64,000 nucleotides of DNA, taken from positions 14,973,001-15,037,000 of the forward strand of contig CM073907.1 in the NCBI GenBank assembly GCA_037176705.1, read 5' to 3'. The stretch is from Molossus alvarezi (taxonomy: Eukaryota > Chordata > Mammalia > Chiroptera > Molossidae). Position 1 is the stretch's first letter; every line of letters starts with the position of its first letter. The position numbers and the translations under genes were made by a program. The notes beneath the pieces were generated by a model. That model did no database searches, had not been told where the DNA came from, and was given only the letters and a program-made list of their open reading frames with translations. Below are positions 23,339 through 32,269 of the stretch, piece after piece.

Positions 23339-23349
23339 CAAAATATTTT

Positions 23350-23693
23350 GTAATTACACCTTAATTAGGTGGAAAAAATCAGTAATACCCAATTACCTGT
23401 AGGTAAAATTGTTTTCACTGATAGATCAGGTAAATCTCAGATAGCAGGTGTAGCTTGGAAAAAAAATAAGGAATGGAGAAATATCAACAGCCTCGAGCTT
23501 GGGTCAACTCAGCTGCTGAATTATGTGCTGCAATATTAGCTCTTCAGCCATTTACAGAAGAGCCCTTAAATATAGTTAGTGATTCACAATATGTAAAGAG
23601 TTACAAAGACTAGAACAAGCCTTCATTAAGTCTTTAGCTGATCAGCATCTATTAACCTTATTCTTGTCTCTCCAAACTTTAATAGACCAACAA
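23350..23693 (+). pseudogene. pol: ERV-A RNase H domain, truncated
   Basis: Resumes right after the HAL1 duplication. The first catalytic block reads FTDRSGKSQIAGVAW, with Asp kept. AELCAAILAL carries the catalytic Glu, and IVSDSQYV carries the third Asp. The domain therefore retains three acidic positions across frame changes. Its last part and the zinc-binding N terminus of integrase are missing where ERV-B begins. Confidence 0.88.
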
Positions 23694-24100
23694 AATTAAA
23701 AAGTCTAAGCCAGCGGGAGATCAAATCTACAGCACAGGCCAATATAGAGCAAAATGGCTTTAATGCCTGTGCCTGGGTGCAGGTGGACTGAGCCAAGAAG
23801 GGTTCAGCCCCAAATTAGGGTTGCGGTTATACACCCTACCTTAAGCTTCCAGCAGTTCCTGCTGATGTACTTTATCTGGCCCACTGTCCACCTTGAAGTA
23901 GGGCTGTCTGGTATCTTGTCTGGCATCTGCTGAGTTATCCATTCTATTGTGGATAATTCAGATAAACCTTATTCATACTCGACAAAACGTTGAGCAAATG
24001 TCATGCAAGCAACGCAATTTGCACAGTTTCTGCCTTTGAGACTTTTACCTTTACCTTTTAAAACACTACTAACTCTTCTATTCCCACCTTATAATAATGA
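23694..24100 (-). repeat. ERV-B 3' LTR (right border approximate)
   Basis: The R-U5 part (23,694-23,855) aligns with the 5' LTR piece at 28,424-28,579. Shared are aacaggccaat(g/a)tagagc, ggctttaat and the gtgcctgggtgcagg block. A poly(A) signal attaaa lies on the minus strand at 23,759-23,764. A TATA-like gataaagta lies about 30 bases upstream of the R start. U3 continues to around 24,000-24,120; I could not fix its start. Confidence 0.7.
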
Positions 24101-25091
24101 TAAAAAATGAAAAAGGGGATAAGTTTCTCTCTGTCTACTTTCTGCAGGTGTAGGGTCATCATGGGCTCCTACGAATATTTTGTTAGATAACTTCTTGGGG
24201 AATGGGGTGATAAGGTTGTTTTACCTGTGCTAGAACAAAATGTCCAACCATCTGGTTGACCAAAATTTGCAGTCAATTTTGTACAAACCTAGTAATTAGG
24301 TGCAAGGAGCAGGGTTTAAAAAACATTAAGAAGGTTAATACTAGAGGCCCTATGGAGGGGAGTGACCAGGTTAGTGTAGGCAAGGCTGCTTCTATACTTG
24401 TCCAGACAGATTGGGCAGGGTGATCCTGACTGAATTTCTTTAGCCACTGGGCATTATCTAGAATTCATTGTGTCCTTTTCTCAACCTGTCCATTTGAGTT
24501 AACATAGAAGCAACAAGATGTATTTGCTATCGTGCATACACCCCCATCCTTTGGCTAGTAAGTGGTCTAGTGCAATGTGATTATCTATTATTATGCAGGC
24601 AAGAGAGTTAAGGGATTTGGAAAGAAGCTTGAAATTTTTACCTGTATCTCTACATATGTTTTCCATGGTGGTGGTTATGTTTTTTGCTGTTGTGGCTTCA
24701 AAAGTAATTCTTCCCATGAGGACCACAGTGGTAACTGCAGCTGTGACTACTACTATGAGGAGTTGATTTTTCCTTTTTGCCCTATGATGGCTTCTGGGCT
24801 GAGGTGGAATAGGGGGTGAAGGAAAAGATCAAGGTATTGGCTGGGGTGACATATGCTACTGCCCATAAGCCACCCTGTTTTGCTGGGTTTAGGCATTGAA
24901 TAGCAATTTCTCTCCTAGGTGAAGAAATGTCTAGTTCACCTGAAAAAATCAAACCCACTGATAAACAAAGGAGTCCTCTCATATTTGGGCCTAGAGTGGT
25001 GTTTGATAGACCCACAGAAAGGCTTGAATGATTAAACCATGATAGAGGGAAGAGAGGGCTAGTGCCACCAGCAGAACTGCACCCTGGATAG

Positions 25092-25154
25092 CAACTAATT
25101 TCCCTGATATATCTATCTATCTATATTTCCCTGATATATCTATCTATCTAATTT

Positions 25155-25202
<48 letters not shown>
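25092..25202. repeat. (ATCT)n and (TA)n microsatellites
   Basis: Two blocks of tatctatctatcta with ttccctgatatatc between them are followed by an uninterrupted TA run at about 25,159-25,201. It lies within ERV-B env. It would be length-variable between individuals. Confidence 0.9.
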
Positions 25203-25203
<1 letters not shown>

Positions 25204-25205
25204 TA

Positions 25206-25249
25206 AAAGAACAAGTGAGCATCTGGGTTGTGATATTTGGCTGTCAATT
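25206..25249. repeat. 44-base duplicate of ERV-B protease sequence (copy in env)
   Basis: Identical to 25,925-25,968 except for one g/c difference. The original context is the end of protease; this copy lies in env between the TA run and env codons. It looks like a templated insertion. Confidence 0.92.
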
Positions 25250-25518
25250 TTGAATATATATATATTTGGTATTGCATCAAATCTCTCTGAGTTTGCACAT
25301 ATAAATTCCCATTGCAGAGTTTAGACATATCATGAGTAGTTAGATTACAGGTACCCCTTGTAAGGCTATGGTGAGAAATAGTATAAGTGGTGCCCACTTT
25401 CACAGTATGTATTTGTATTGAGAATCAAGATCAAGGGAGTTTTTGCCTTTATGCTCCACAGGAGGTTTCTCTCCTTCCTGAACTCACTTTAGGACACATC
25501 TGTGTTATTGATTGACAG

Positions 25519-25871
25519 GTGTACAGCCCCAGTCAAACTCCCCACCTGGCACTGTCCTCAGAGCCAGTTGACCAGCTGGCACAGCGGAGGCCTTGACGCC
25601 AGAAGTGAGAGCCCCTTGTGAGTTGCCCCCCCACACCTGACTGGGTCAATGAAAAGTGGTGAAAGTAGTGGTATTTTACTGGAGGCCAGCAAGGCTGGTG
25701 GACCCCACCCTGCCCTTTTCCCTCAAGGGGGCAGAGGGTCGTCAGGGGTTTATTTTAAAAGAGGAAGCAGATTCTTGGAAAAGACTAAGTAAAGAATGAG
25801 AGTAGCTGGTGGGGAAAGGTGTAAAGGTTAAAGTAGCATGGAGTTTACATAGAATGTCCCGCTCTAACAAG
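25519..25871 (-). repeat. Solo LTR between ERV-B protease and env
   Basis: On the minus strand it starts tgttagagcgggacattc and ends ggggctgtaca, about 353 bases, with a poly(A)-type signal in ttttaaaataaacccctgacg. Composition is GC-richer than ERV-B around it. The flanks share only agg, so a target duplication is not proven. It could instead be part of a larger rearrangement that removed ERV-B pol. Confidence 0.5.
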
Positions 25872-25924
25872 GAGTGAGGCAGGCTGGTAATGCAAGAAAA
25901 GAGTGGAGAAAGATATAAGGGCCT

Positions 25925-26125
25925 AAAGAACAAGTGAGCATCTGGGTTGTGATATTTGGCTCTCAATTCCCACAACTGAAAACCGAGAGCATTGCAGAGG
26001 TCCCCTGAACTTGGGGAGGGCAGAGTAGATTGCCCTGGTATCAATTAAAAATATAATTGGCCTACCTGCTACCATCAGAGTTATTTGAGGTTCAGAGTTT
26101 GAGATGACAGTTGGGGCATCCATTC
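25925..26125 (-). pseudogene. pro: ERV-B protease remnant
   Basis: A 66-codon open piece contains PQITLMVAGRPIIFLIDTRA. This is the gammaretroviral protease pattern with the catalytic Asp kept but the Gly of DTGA changed to Arg. It follows the nucleocapsid directly, as in gammaretroviruses, where protease lies in the gag-pol readthrough frame. The C-terminal half and all of RT are missing. Confidence 0.82.
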
Positions 26126-26139
26126 CTGGGCACCTTCAG

Positions 26140-28040
26140 TTTTCAGCCACCAGGCCAATCAGATCAAGCCGTGGATCACCCAAAAAGATGAGGACCAACT
26201 CTGTGCAGTCTGTCTGCAGTCCAACTTCCAGTGGGGCCTCCACATGGAGGACACAACTTAGGCAGTGGTCAGGGATTGGGGCACTGCCTCACCCAATGGC
26301 CAGTCTGATTACACTTAAAGCAGGGACTTGGGGTCCTATCTGCTGATCCTGGTGGGTGTCCTTCTTCTGTCCCCTGAAAGGGGTTTGCTGACCCCTTTGA
26401 TTCATGGGGCTCTGATGGCAGAAGCAAGCATTTGGAATTCTGCTAGTCTTTGCTGTTTAGCCTCTTCATCATGATTCTTAAAAATGGCTAGATTTAGAAG
26501 TTCCCACTGAGGGATTTGAGGGCCATCTTCCAGTGTTTGTAACTTTCTTCTAATGTCTGGAGCTGACTGAGAGATGAATCTCAGGTTTACAATGACAGTC
26601 CCTGCTGGGCTAGTGGGATCTGTTAGTACATCTTCTTTTTTTTTTCCTCACCCAAGGATATTTTTTCATTTTTTGTTCAGGTAGAGTGGGAGGGAGAGAG
26701 AGAAACAGAGAGAGAGAGAGAGAGAGAAACATCGATTTGAAAGGAACACATCGAGTGGCTGCCACCCACATGACTGACCAGAGCTGGGGACAAACTGCAA
26801 CCGAGGTACGCGCCCTTAGCGGGAACCGAACCCAGGTCTCTCAGGACCGCAGGTTGACGCTTTAACTGCTGAGCCAACCGGTCAGAGCTGTTAGTACATC
26901 TTCTCATAGCCTGTGTAAGGTGGGACAGAGAGGTTGCAGGGTTTTCATTCTTTTCCTGGATTATGTCAGACAGATTTTCCATAGTTAACTACATGTGTGA
27001 AGCTTTTTCCAATCCCACAATGAGACATTACCATATGGCCCCTGGCTTTCTACCTGCCTCATTGTCCTGATAATTCCACCTGGGACCTTGGCTAGGGACT
27101 GCTTTGGCCTCTAAGGGGTTAGTGGGGACCTGTCTCTCAGATTATTAGCATAGCCCTGGGCATTAGCCCAGACTCAATTTTTATCTTCCAGATTAAGGGT
27201 GTAAGAGAGAATAACATGAATACCATTCCAAGTTATATCACAGGACTGGGTAAGGAACTTGAGTTCTTGAGTATAATTGGTGGGATCCTCAGTAAATGAT
27301 CTTAGGCTTTTATTTATTTGAGACAAATCTGAGAGAGAGAGAGAGAGAGAGGAGGAAACAGGAACTTTGACAGTTTCTTCAACTCCCGCTTTTTACCTCA
27401 GGGGGAATTCTAAAATAAGGGCCAAGGTAGGAGATGGTGGGGACTAGAGATGGTTCCTGATTGATCAATCATGTGTGTGGGAGTCATTTGTGGTGGTAGA
27501 GTTGAAGCCAGAGTAGGACGCTCAAGGTAGGTCAGGAGACCCACAGAAGTGGATGGAGAAGGAGGTTGTGGAGCAAGATTGGCTGGGTCAATAGAGGAAA
27601 CAGAAGTTAGTGCTCCATCTTCAAAGGCAAGTTTGGGATGATTAAGGTGGAGTAGAAAGATTTGGGAGGGGAACAAGAATCGTGTAAAGAGGGGTGTGAT
27701 CTGAGTGTAAAGAAGCCTGGGTGTAAGGAACCTCAGACCATTTTTCTTGCCTTTGACAGAAATTGTCTAGGTTAGTGAGAAGGTTGAAAGTGCTGTTCTC
27801 AGGCTATTGTGACCCATTGTCTCATTTGTACTGAGGTCACACAGTGTTGCAGTGAAAAGTGACTCACTTGGGACCTAAGTTCTGAGTGAGCCCTAGCATC
27901 TGTGAATTTTGTAGGAGACATCCTGGGGTGTTGCTCGAGGTATGGACAGTTTAGCATTTCCCATGCTGTGGTGTGGGAGGTGGTGGCCTAGCAGTCTGAT
28001 GGATACACTAGAGGAAGAAGAAGGCCTCCCTGCTTCTCCC
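26140..28040 (-). pseudogene. gag: ERV-B gag (matrix to nucleocapsid)
   Basis: The nucleocapsid knuckle at 26,281-26,322 reads CFKCNQTGHWVRQC, a perfect C-X2-C-X4-H-X4-C. Capsid lies at about 26,450-27,400 with NENPATSLSHLTQAMRR next to the SINE. A Pro/Ser-rich 88-codon stretch (27,676-27,410) matches the linker between matrix and capsid. Matrix would occupy 27,700-28,040. Stops and shifts are scattered through capsid. Confidence 0.8.
26637..26887 (-). mobile_element. VES-type SINE in ERV-B capsid
   Basis: A complete minus-strand copy with head (gctctgaccggttggctcag), B-box region, GA tract and a T-run (A tail). The perfect 17-base duplication ctgttagtacatcttct is at 26,620-26,636 and 26,888-26,904. 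The long perfect duplication suggests recent insertion. Confidence 0.97.
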
Positions 28041-28403
28041 CTCAAGTAGACAGATGTGCAACTCACCATTATTAGGAATCCCTAGGGTATGGTGACTGAA
28101 GGAACCTGGTTCCCGAGGAGCATGTTCTGACCAGCGCTGGATTTTGGGAGATGATCACACACATGTGACAGAGAGACCTGGCTCTTATGTTCCATTCAGG
28201 GGATAATGAGCCAGCCTGGAGAATCAGACCGGTAGGCAAATAAACACTCACCAGTAAATTAATGGCTGGTATTGATGCTGGATCAGCAGGAAAGGTTGGA
28301 GGTCTGGTATCTGGCTGAGAATGTGATCCATCCTGGTTTGAAAGGAGACCCAGAGAACTCTGGGGGCTCGTGGTTGCTTCCCTATGTGGGGTCCTCACAG
28401 ACT

Positions 28404-28421
28404 TTTCGGGTTTCAGCACCA
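28404..28421 (-). other. ERV-B primer-binding site, tRNA-Phe-like
   Basis: Read on the minus strand the LTR end ctttca is followed by tt and then tggtgctgaaacccgaaa. This differs from the complement of tRNA-Phe 3' end by few bases. Class I elements using Phe are known (HERV-F type). It fixes the orientation and 5' end of ERV-B. Confidence 0.72.
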
Positions 28422-28423
28422 AA

Positions 28424-28579
28424 TGAAAGGTCTGGGCTGTCATGAGATCACATCGACAGAACAGGCCAATGTAGAGCCAAATGGCTTTAATACTTGTGCC
28501 TGGGTGCAGGCGGGCTGAGCTGACAAGGGTTCAGCCTCAAATTAGGGCTGGGATGACAGTTATACACCCCATTCTCAAG
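28424..28579 (-). repeat. ERV-B 5' LTR lacking U3
   Basis: Only 156 bases, homologous to the R-U5 part of the left LTR, with attaaa signal at 28,486-28,491. It starts abruptly at gcttgagaatgggg and is joined to ERV-A integrase. The missing U3 and the missing ERV-A integrase N terminus are both explained by one deletion across this junction. Confidence 0.75.
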
Positions 28580-29265
28580 CACTCATGAAAACCTTTCATT
28601 TGACCCTCTTGCAAACTCTAGATATTATTAAGGTTTTCCCAGATTGCCAACTTATGGGAGGGACTCCAATGTCTGCAGGAGTCAATCTTTGGGTTTAACC
28701 TCTAAAGCCTAATGGCAAACAAATGTAACACATATTTCATTATTTGGTTCATTTCAGTGGGTACGTGTTACTATAGATACACATTCCAGTTTTCTGCATG
28801 CAACCGCCACCACCTGGAAAAAAGGCAAAGATGTCAAGCATCACTGGCTGTCCTGTTTTGCACATATGAGGGTGCCACTGAAAATTAAAGCAGTTAGTTG
28901 GCCAGCCTATACATCTCAAAGCATTAAATTATTTCTACAACAGCAGAACATTGGACATAAAACTGGCATCCCCTTTAATCCTACAGTACTAGCTATTGTT
29001 AAATGCATTCTTGCTACTTTAAACTTATTAATGACAAAATAAAAAGGGAGAAAATGGGTGAACTCCCTATAAATTAACTTTCTCTGGAAATCTATACCCT
29101 TAAATTTTTAAATCAAGATTGCTGTGGCACTACAGCTGGTGAGTGACATTTTCAACAGAAATCTTCTGCCACAGGGCCCAAGCCTTTAGTCTGGTACACA
29201 GATCCACAGCAAGGGGCTGAATGGCGAGGCCTGCAGAGTTACTGGGGTGAGGGTGAGGCCATGCT
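28580..29265 (+). pseudogene. pol: ERV-A integrase, N terminus lost
   Basis: Starts within the zinc-binding domain (DIIKVFPDCQ, one of the two Cys visible). The core follows, with VTIDTHSSF carrying the first catalytic Asp. The second Asp region, normally in a KTDNGPAY-type context, reads KAVSWPAY, so it is lost. The C-terminal domain is recognisable at 29,185-29,262 as VWYTDPQQGAEWRGL then WGEGEA. Frameshifts separate these blocks. Confidence 0.8.
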
Positions 29266-29269
29266 TTTG

Positions 29270-30965
29270 TTTTATCTTCTACAGGCCCCAAGTGGCTGGT
29301 GGCTCAGTGGATAAAGCTTTACCATGAACAGGAAGGGCCAGCCCTTCAACCTGACTTCTCAGATGGCACAGCTGACCTTGGACGCTAATTGTAAAACTCA
29401 TGCTGGGTGTCAGAAGCCCCATTATCTAGCAATGACACTTGCTAAAGAGGAACTTGGCTTTTCCCAGATGGGCCACTTCTAGAGAATGAAGACTGGTTCC
29501 AGGCCAACACCACTGTTTTATTTTTATCACAACAACTTCCATTTGTCCATCCATGAAGCCCCTGGCTGTGTGCCTGCACAATTACAGTGGCATTTGTACT
29601 ATAAGCTGGCCACAGCGGGCCAGGCTGCTAACTTAACATGTATCACAGGTGTTGGGGTTAGAGTACAGAATGTCTCTCAAAATTTCAAACCCTGTGTCCA
29701 TCCCCACCTGCACTACTTTTTAAGGAACCGACCTGGAGTCCCTGGTTCCACACTGGAAGCCTTGCCACTTGAGAGAAGGACGGTCCACAGCCAGCCCTAA
29801 TTTGAGCCTTATTATTGAGGACTGGGGTCCTCAGGAACATTTGTCCAGAATCATCCTGAGTGAAACTTTTCACACCATCCAGTGCCTCTATTTCTTGGAC
29901 CAATGGAGGTCTCTAGGGACCTGTCCTCAGGGCTATCTATAAAAATTATCCTGGCCCCTGGGACACAGGAATTTGGAGACTGGGTTTGCTTTTCTTCATG
30001 AGGTATATGTCTCATGGAATTTATACCCACAGTAATAATTTTACTATAACATTGACTACTAGTCATACTGATTCTCTAATGATTTGCACCTCTCATCCAT
30101 ATATGTTCTTGGCTGCCTCTTTTTTTTGTCTCTGAAAGTAATAATAGATTTAACATTTTTTAAATCAATTTTATTATCTAAGCTGCATTACTCATGAAAA
30201 TATTATGTTTAATATCACTAGCATTATTCCCATGCACCATAGAGCAAAAGTATGGAAACCAGTAACCTTACTTGGCCATGGGAAGGTGAGCCTGGCCTGG
30301 CACAATTAGCTAAAGCATCTGGACACCCCCATAAAAGGAGGTTTATTGGGTGGCTCATAGCATTTATCATTTCAGCCATAGTCATCGCTGCTACTGCAGC
30401 TGTTTCAGTCACAGTCTTGACAGAATCAGTCCAAACTGCACATATTGTGGCTGAAGTAATGACCAATGTCACTAAAGGTATGACTTCCCAGACAGAAGCT
30501 GATCAAGGAATTCTAGCTTGATTAGATGCCTTAGAGGCAGCTGTATTGTGACTAGGAGATCATGAAGAGGCCTTGGCCACTCGCTCTATGTTACACTATG
30601 ATTGGGAACTTAGTCATAGTATGTATGTAATTGCAGTGCCTTGGAATGCCACCTCCCACAATTGGACAGTAGTCAAGCAACACTTACAAGGAGATTTTGC
30701 TGGCAACCATGAAGGGTAAGTAGCTAATCTAGAAAAAGCTCTGGAAATACAATTAGCAGATATACAACAACTTGCTCAACAAAATGTTTTAAAGGCAAAC
30801 TTAGATAATGTCCAATGGCTCAATCCAAAGCATTGGTTTGAGAGTTTCAATCTTAGAATATGAATTTTTACTGATGTTGGTTGTTTTCTGGTTTGTGTTG
30901 GATTCATAGTACTCTGAGGACTCTGGCAAAAGCATTCCTCTATGCAGAAGACTAAGAAGTGAGTG
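29270..30965 (+). pseudogene. env: ERV-A env (surface and transmembrane)
   Basis: The surface subunit is represented by the 104-codon piece at 29,486-29,800 and weaker pieces to about 30,060. The transmembrane subunit is clearer. After a basic HKRR at about 30,335 comes a hydrophobic, Ala/Ile-rich fusion-peptide-like stretch (30,345-30,420). An ectodomain with SHNWTVVKQHLQGDF and Gln-rich helix follows, then an anchor near 30,860-30,915. In-frame stops occur at about 30,520, 30,550, 30,718 and 30,862. The layout is that of betaretroviral Env. Confidence 0.75.
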
Positions 30966-31014
30966 ATGACACCCCTGACCACTACACACATAGGGAGTCC
31001 TCAATCTCAAGAAC

Positions 31015-31030
31015 ACAAAAAAGGGGGAGA
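31015..31030 (+). other. ERV-A polypurine tract
   Basis: acaaaaaagggggaga lies directly before the TG of the 3' LTR. It is the plus-strand primer site used in retroviral reverse transcription, and its position confirms the LTR border. Confidence 0.85.
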
Positions 31031-31544
31031 TGTAGAGTTTGTGCTTTGGTAGATGAATAAAATGTAACCCTGAGATATGCATTCTCATGACCTGGCCGCC
31101 AAGGATCACAGTATGCATATGAATAGGTAAGGTTTGCCTGGAGGGTAGAAACCCACCCTGTCTAAACTGAATGTATTGAATATATGTGAATTGATAAAGT
31201 TTGCATGTCAAAGCATTGGAACACCACCCCAAAAGGAGCAATGAATAGAAAGCCCATGCATAAATGTATTTGTTGTTTGTTTGTTTGCATCTTCTTTGAT
31301 GTTTCTCCACTGAAAAAAGAGAGACAGGAAATATACTGGGCTTGGCTGTATGGTGAGCAGAGACCCCATCTTAAGGAAATAATTACCTAAAACTCTATGT
31401 ATTCTGGGGAACCACTTTGCAAATAAATTAGGCTGCATCTGGAGATCTGGAAATTTGCCCCCTTGTGATGCTCCCCCTCAATCCTAGCAGTGTCTGTTTG
31501 TAGTTTCTGGCATTGTGATGATCCCCAGCAGGTCAAGAGAGTCA
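31031..31544 (+). repeat. ERV-A 3' LTR
   Basis: Begins tgtagagtttg and ends gagagtca, 514 bases. A TATA-like gcataaatg is at 31,258-31,266 and a poly(A) signal aataaa at 31,422-31,427. It matches the 5' LTR along its length with several small insertions, for example a tttg repeat near 31,270-31,290. Confidence 0.9.
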
Positions 31545-31618
31545 GAACCATACTGTTCATGTTTGTGGTGCTGATTACTTATCTATACATGATCTTGTTC
31601 CAGAACCTGAAACAACAT

Positions 31619-31878
31619 ATTTTTTTTAATCCTCATCTGAGGACATTTTTCAATTTTTTGTTCAGACAGAGCAGGAGGGAGAGAGAGGAGGAGAAAGAGA
31701 GAGAGAAAGAGAGAGAACCATCGACATGAAAGGGACACATTTAGTGGCTGCCACCCTCACGACCCAACCAGGGCTGGGGACAAACTCCAAATGAGGTACA
31801 TGCCAGTAGCGGAAACCAAATCTGGGTCTCTCTAGATTGCAGGCTGATGCTCTAACCGCTGAGCAAAACTTGACAGAG
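31619..31878 (-). mobile_element. VES-type SINE
   Basis: Complete minus-strand copy: T-run, gaggacatttttc, GA tract, B-box and A-box regions. The duplication ctgaaacaacat is at 31,607-31,618 and 31,879-31,890. Confidence 0.95.
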
Positions 31879-32015
31879 CTGAAACAACATTGTTGTAGGA
31901 TGTGTCAGCACAGCCAGAAAGAATCTAAAAAATATGAATGAGAGTGAAAAAAATATTTATGAGTCCCTACTCAGTTTGATCACAATTTAATTCATGTGGA
32001 AAAAGTCAATACACA

Positions 32016-32256
32016 TTTTTTTTTATCTTCACCTAAGAATATTTTTTTTCCCATTTATGTCCAGGTAGAGAAAAAGGGACAGAAAAGGAGAGAGAAACAT
32101 CGATGTGAAAGGGACACATCGATGGGTTGCCTCTCACATGACCCCAACCAAGCCAGGGATGAACTGCAACTGAGATACATACCCTTGGCTGAAATCAAAC
32201 CCGAGACTTATTGGTCCATGGACCAATGCTCTACCACTGAGCCAAACCGGTCAGGG
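32016..32256 (-). mobile_element. VES-type SINE
   Basis: Minus-strand copy ending gccaaaccggtcaggg (head). The B-box region is diverged. The duplication caatacaca is at 32,007-32,015 and 32,257-32,265. Confidence 0.93.
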
Positions 32257-32269
32257 CAATACACAAATT

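Larger units (their letters stand above)
24120..25500 (-). pseudogene. env: ERV-B env (surface and transmembrane), broken
   Basis: Minus-strand pieces: 25,403-25,140 (surface-subunit-like, with GTCNLTTHDMSKLC), 25,015-24,782 (around the SU/TM border), and 24,726-24,499. The last includes a helical LACIIIDNHIALDHLLA stretch followed by a Cys, at the position of the conserved gammaretroviral TM ectodomain segment. A hydrophobic anchor-like segment follows near 24,330-24,420. Stops, frameshifts and an inserted TA/ATCT microsatellite with a 44-base duplicate make it non-functional. Confidence 0.75.
23694..28579 (-). mobile_element. ERV-B: class I (gammaretrovirus-like) provirus nested in ERV-A
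   Basis: Minus-strand order from right to left: partial 5' LTR, tRNA-Phe-like primer site, gag with one zinc knuckle, protease, then env and the 3' LTR. The single knuckle and the env transmembrane layout are gammaretroviral. RT, RNase H and integrase are absent: protease is followed within about 450 bases by env, with a solo LTR between. It separates ERV-A RNase H from ERV-A integrase. ERV-B also carries a SINE in capsid. Confidence 0.85.
9840..31544 (+). mobile_element. ERV-A: class II (betaretrovirus-like) provirus, heavily nested
   Basis: The ends are two homologous LTRs (9840-10334 and 31031-31544) in the same orientation. A primer-binding site follows the first and a polypurine tract (aaaaaagggggaga) precedes the second. 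Between them come, in order, gag with a two-finger nucleocapsid, dUTPase, protease with DTGAD, RT, RNase H, integrase and env. That order, with dUTPase ahead of protease, is betaretroviral. Its own parts total about 7.5 kb; the rest is younger insertions. No exact 6-base target duplication was found (gaacac before, gaacca after, at best degenerate). All genes are broken. Confidence 0.9.

Noticed and set aside
30224..30472. Minus-strand frame over the ERV-A transmembrane region
   Set aside because: The plus strand gives the fusion-peptide-like and ectodomain features; the minus frame is its shadow.
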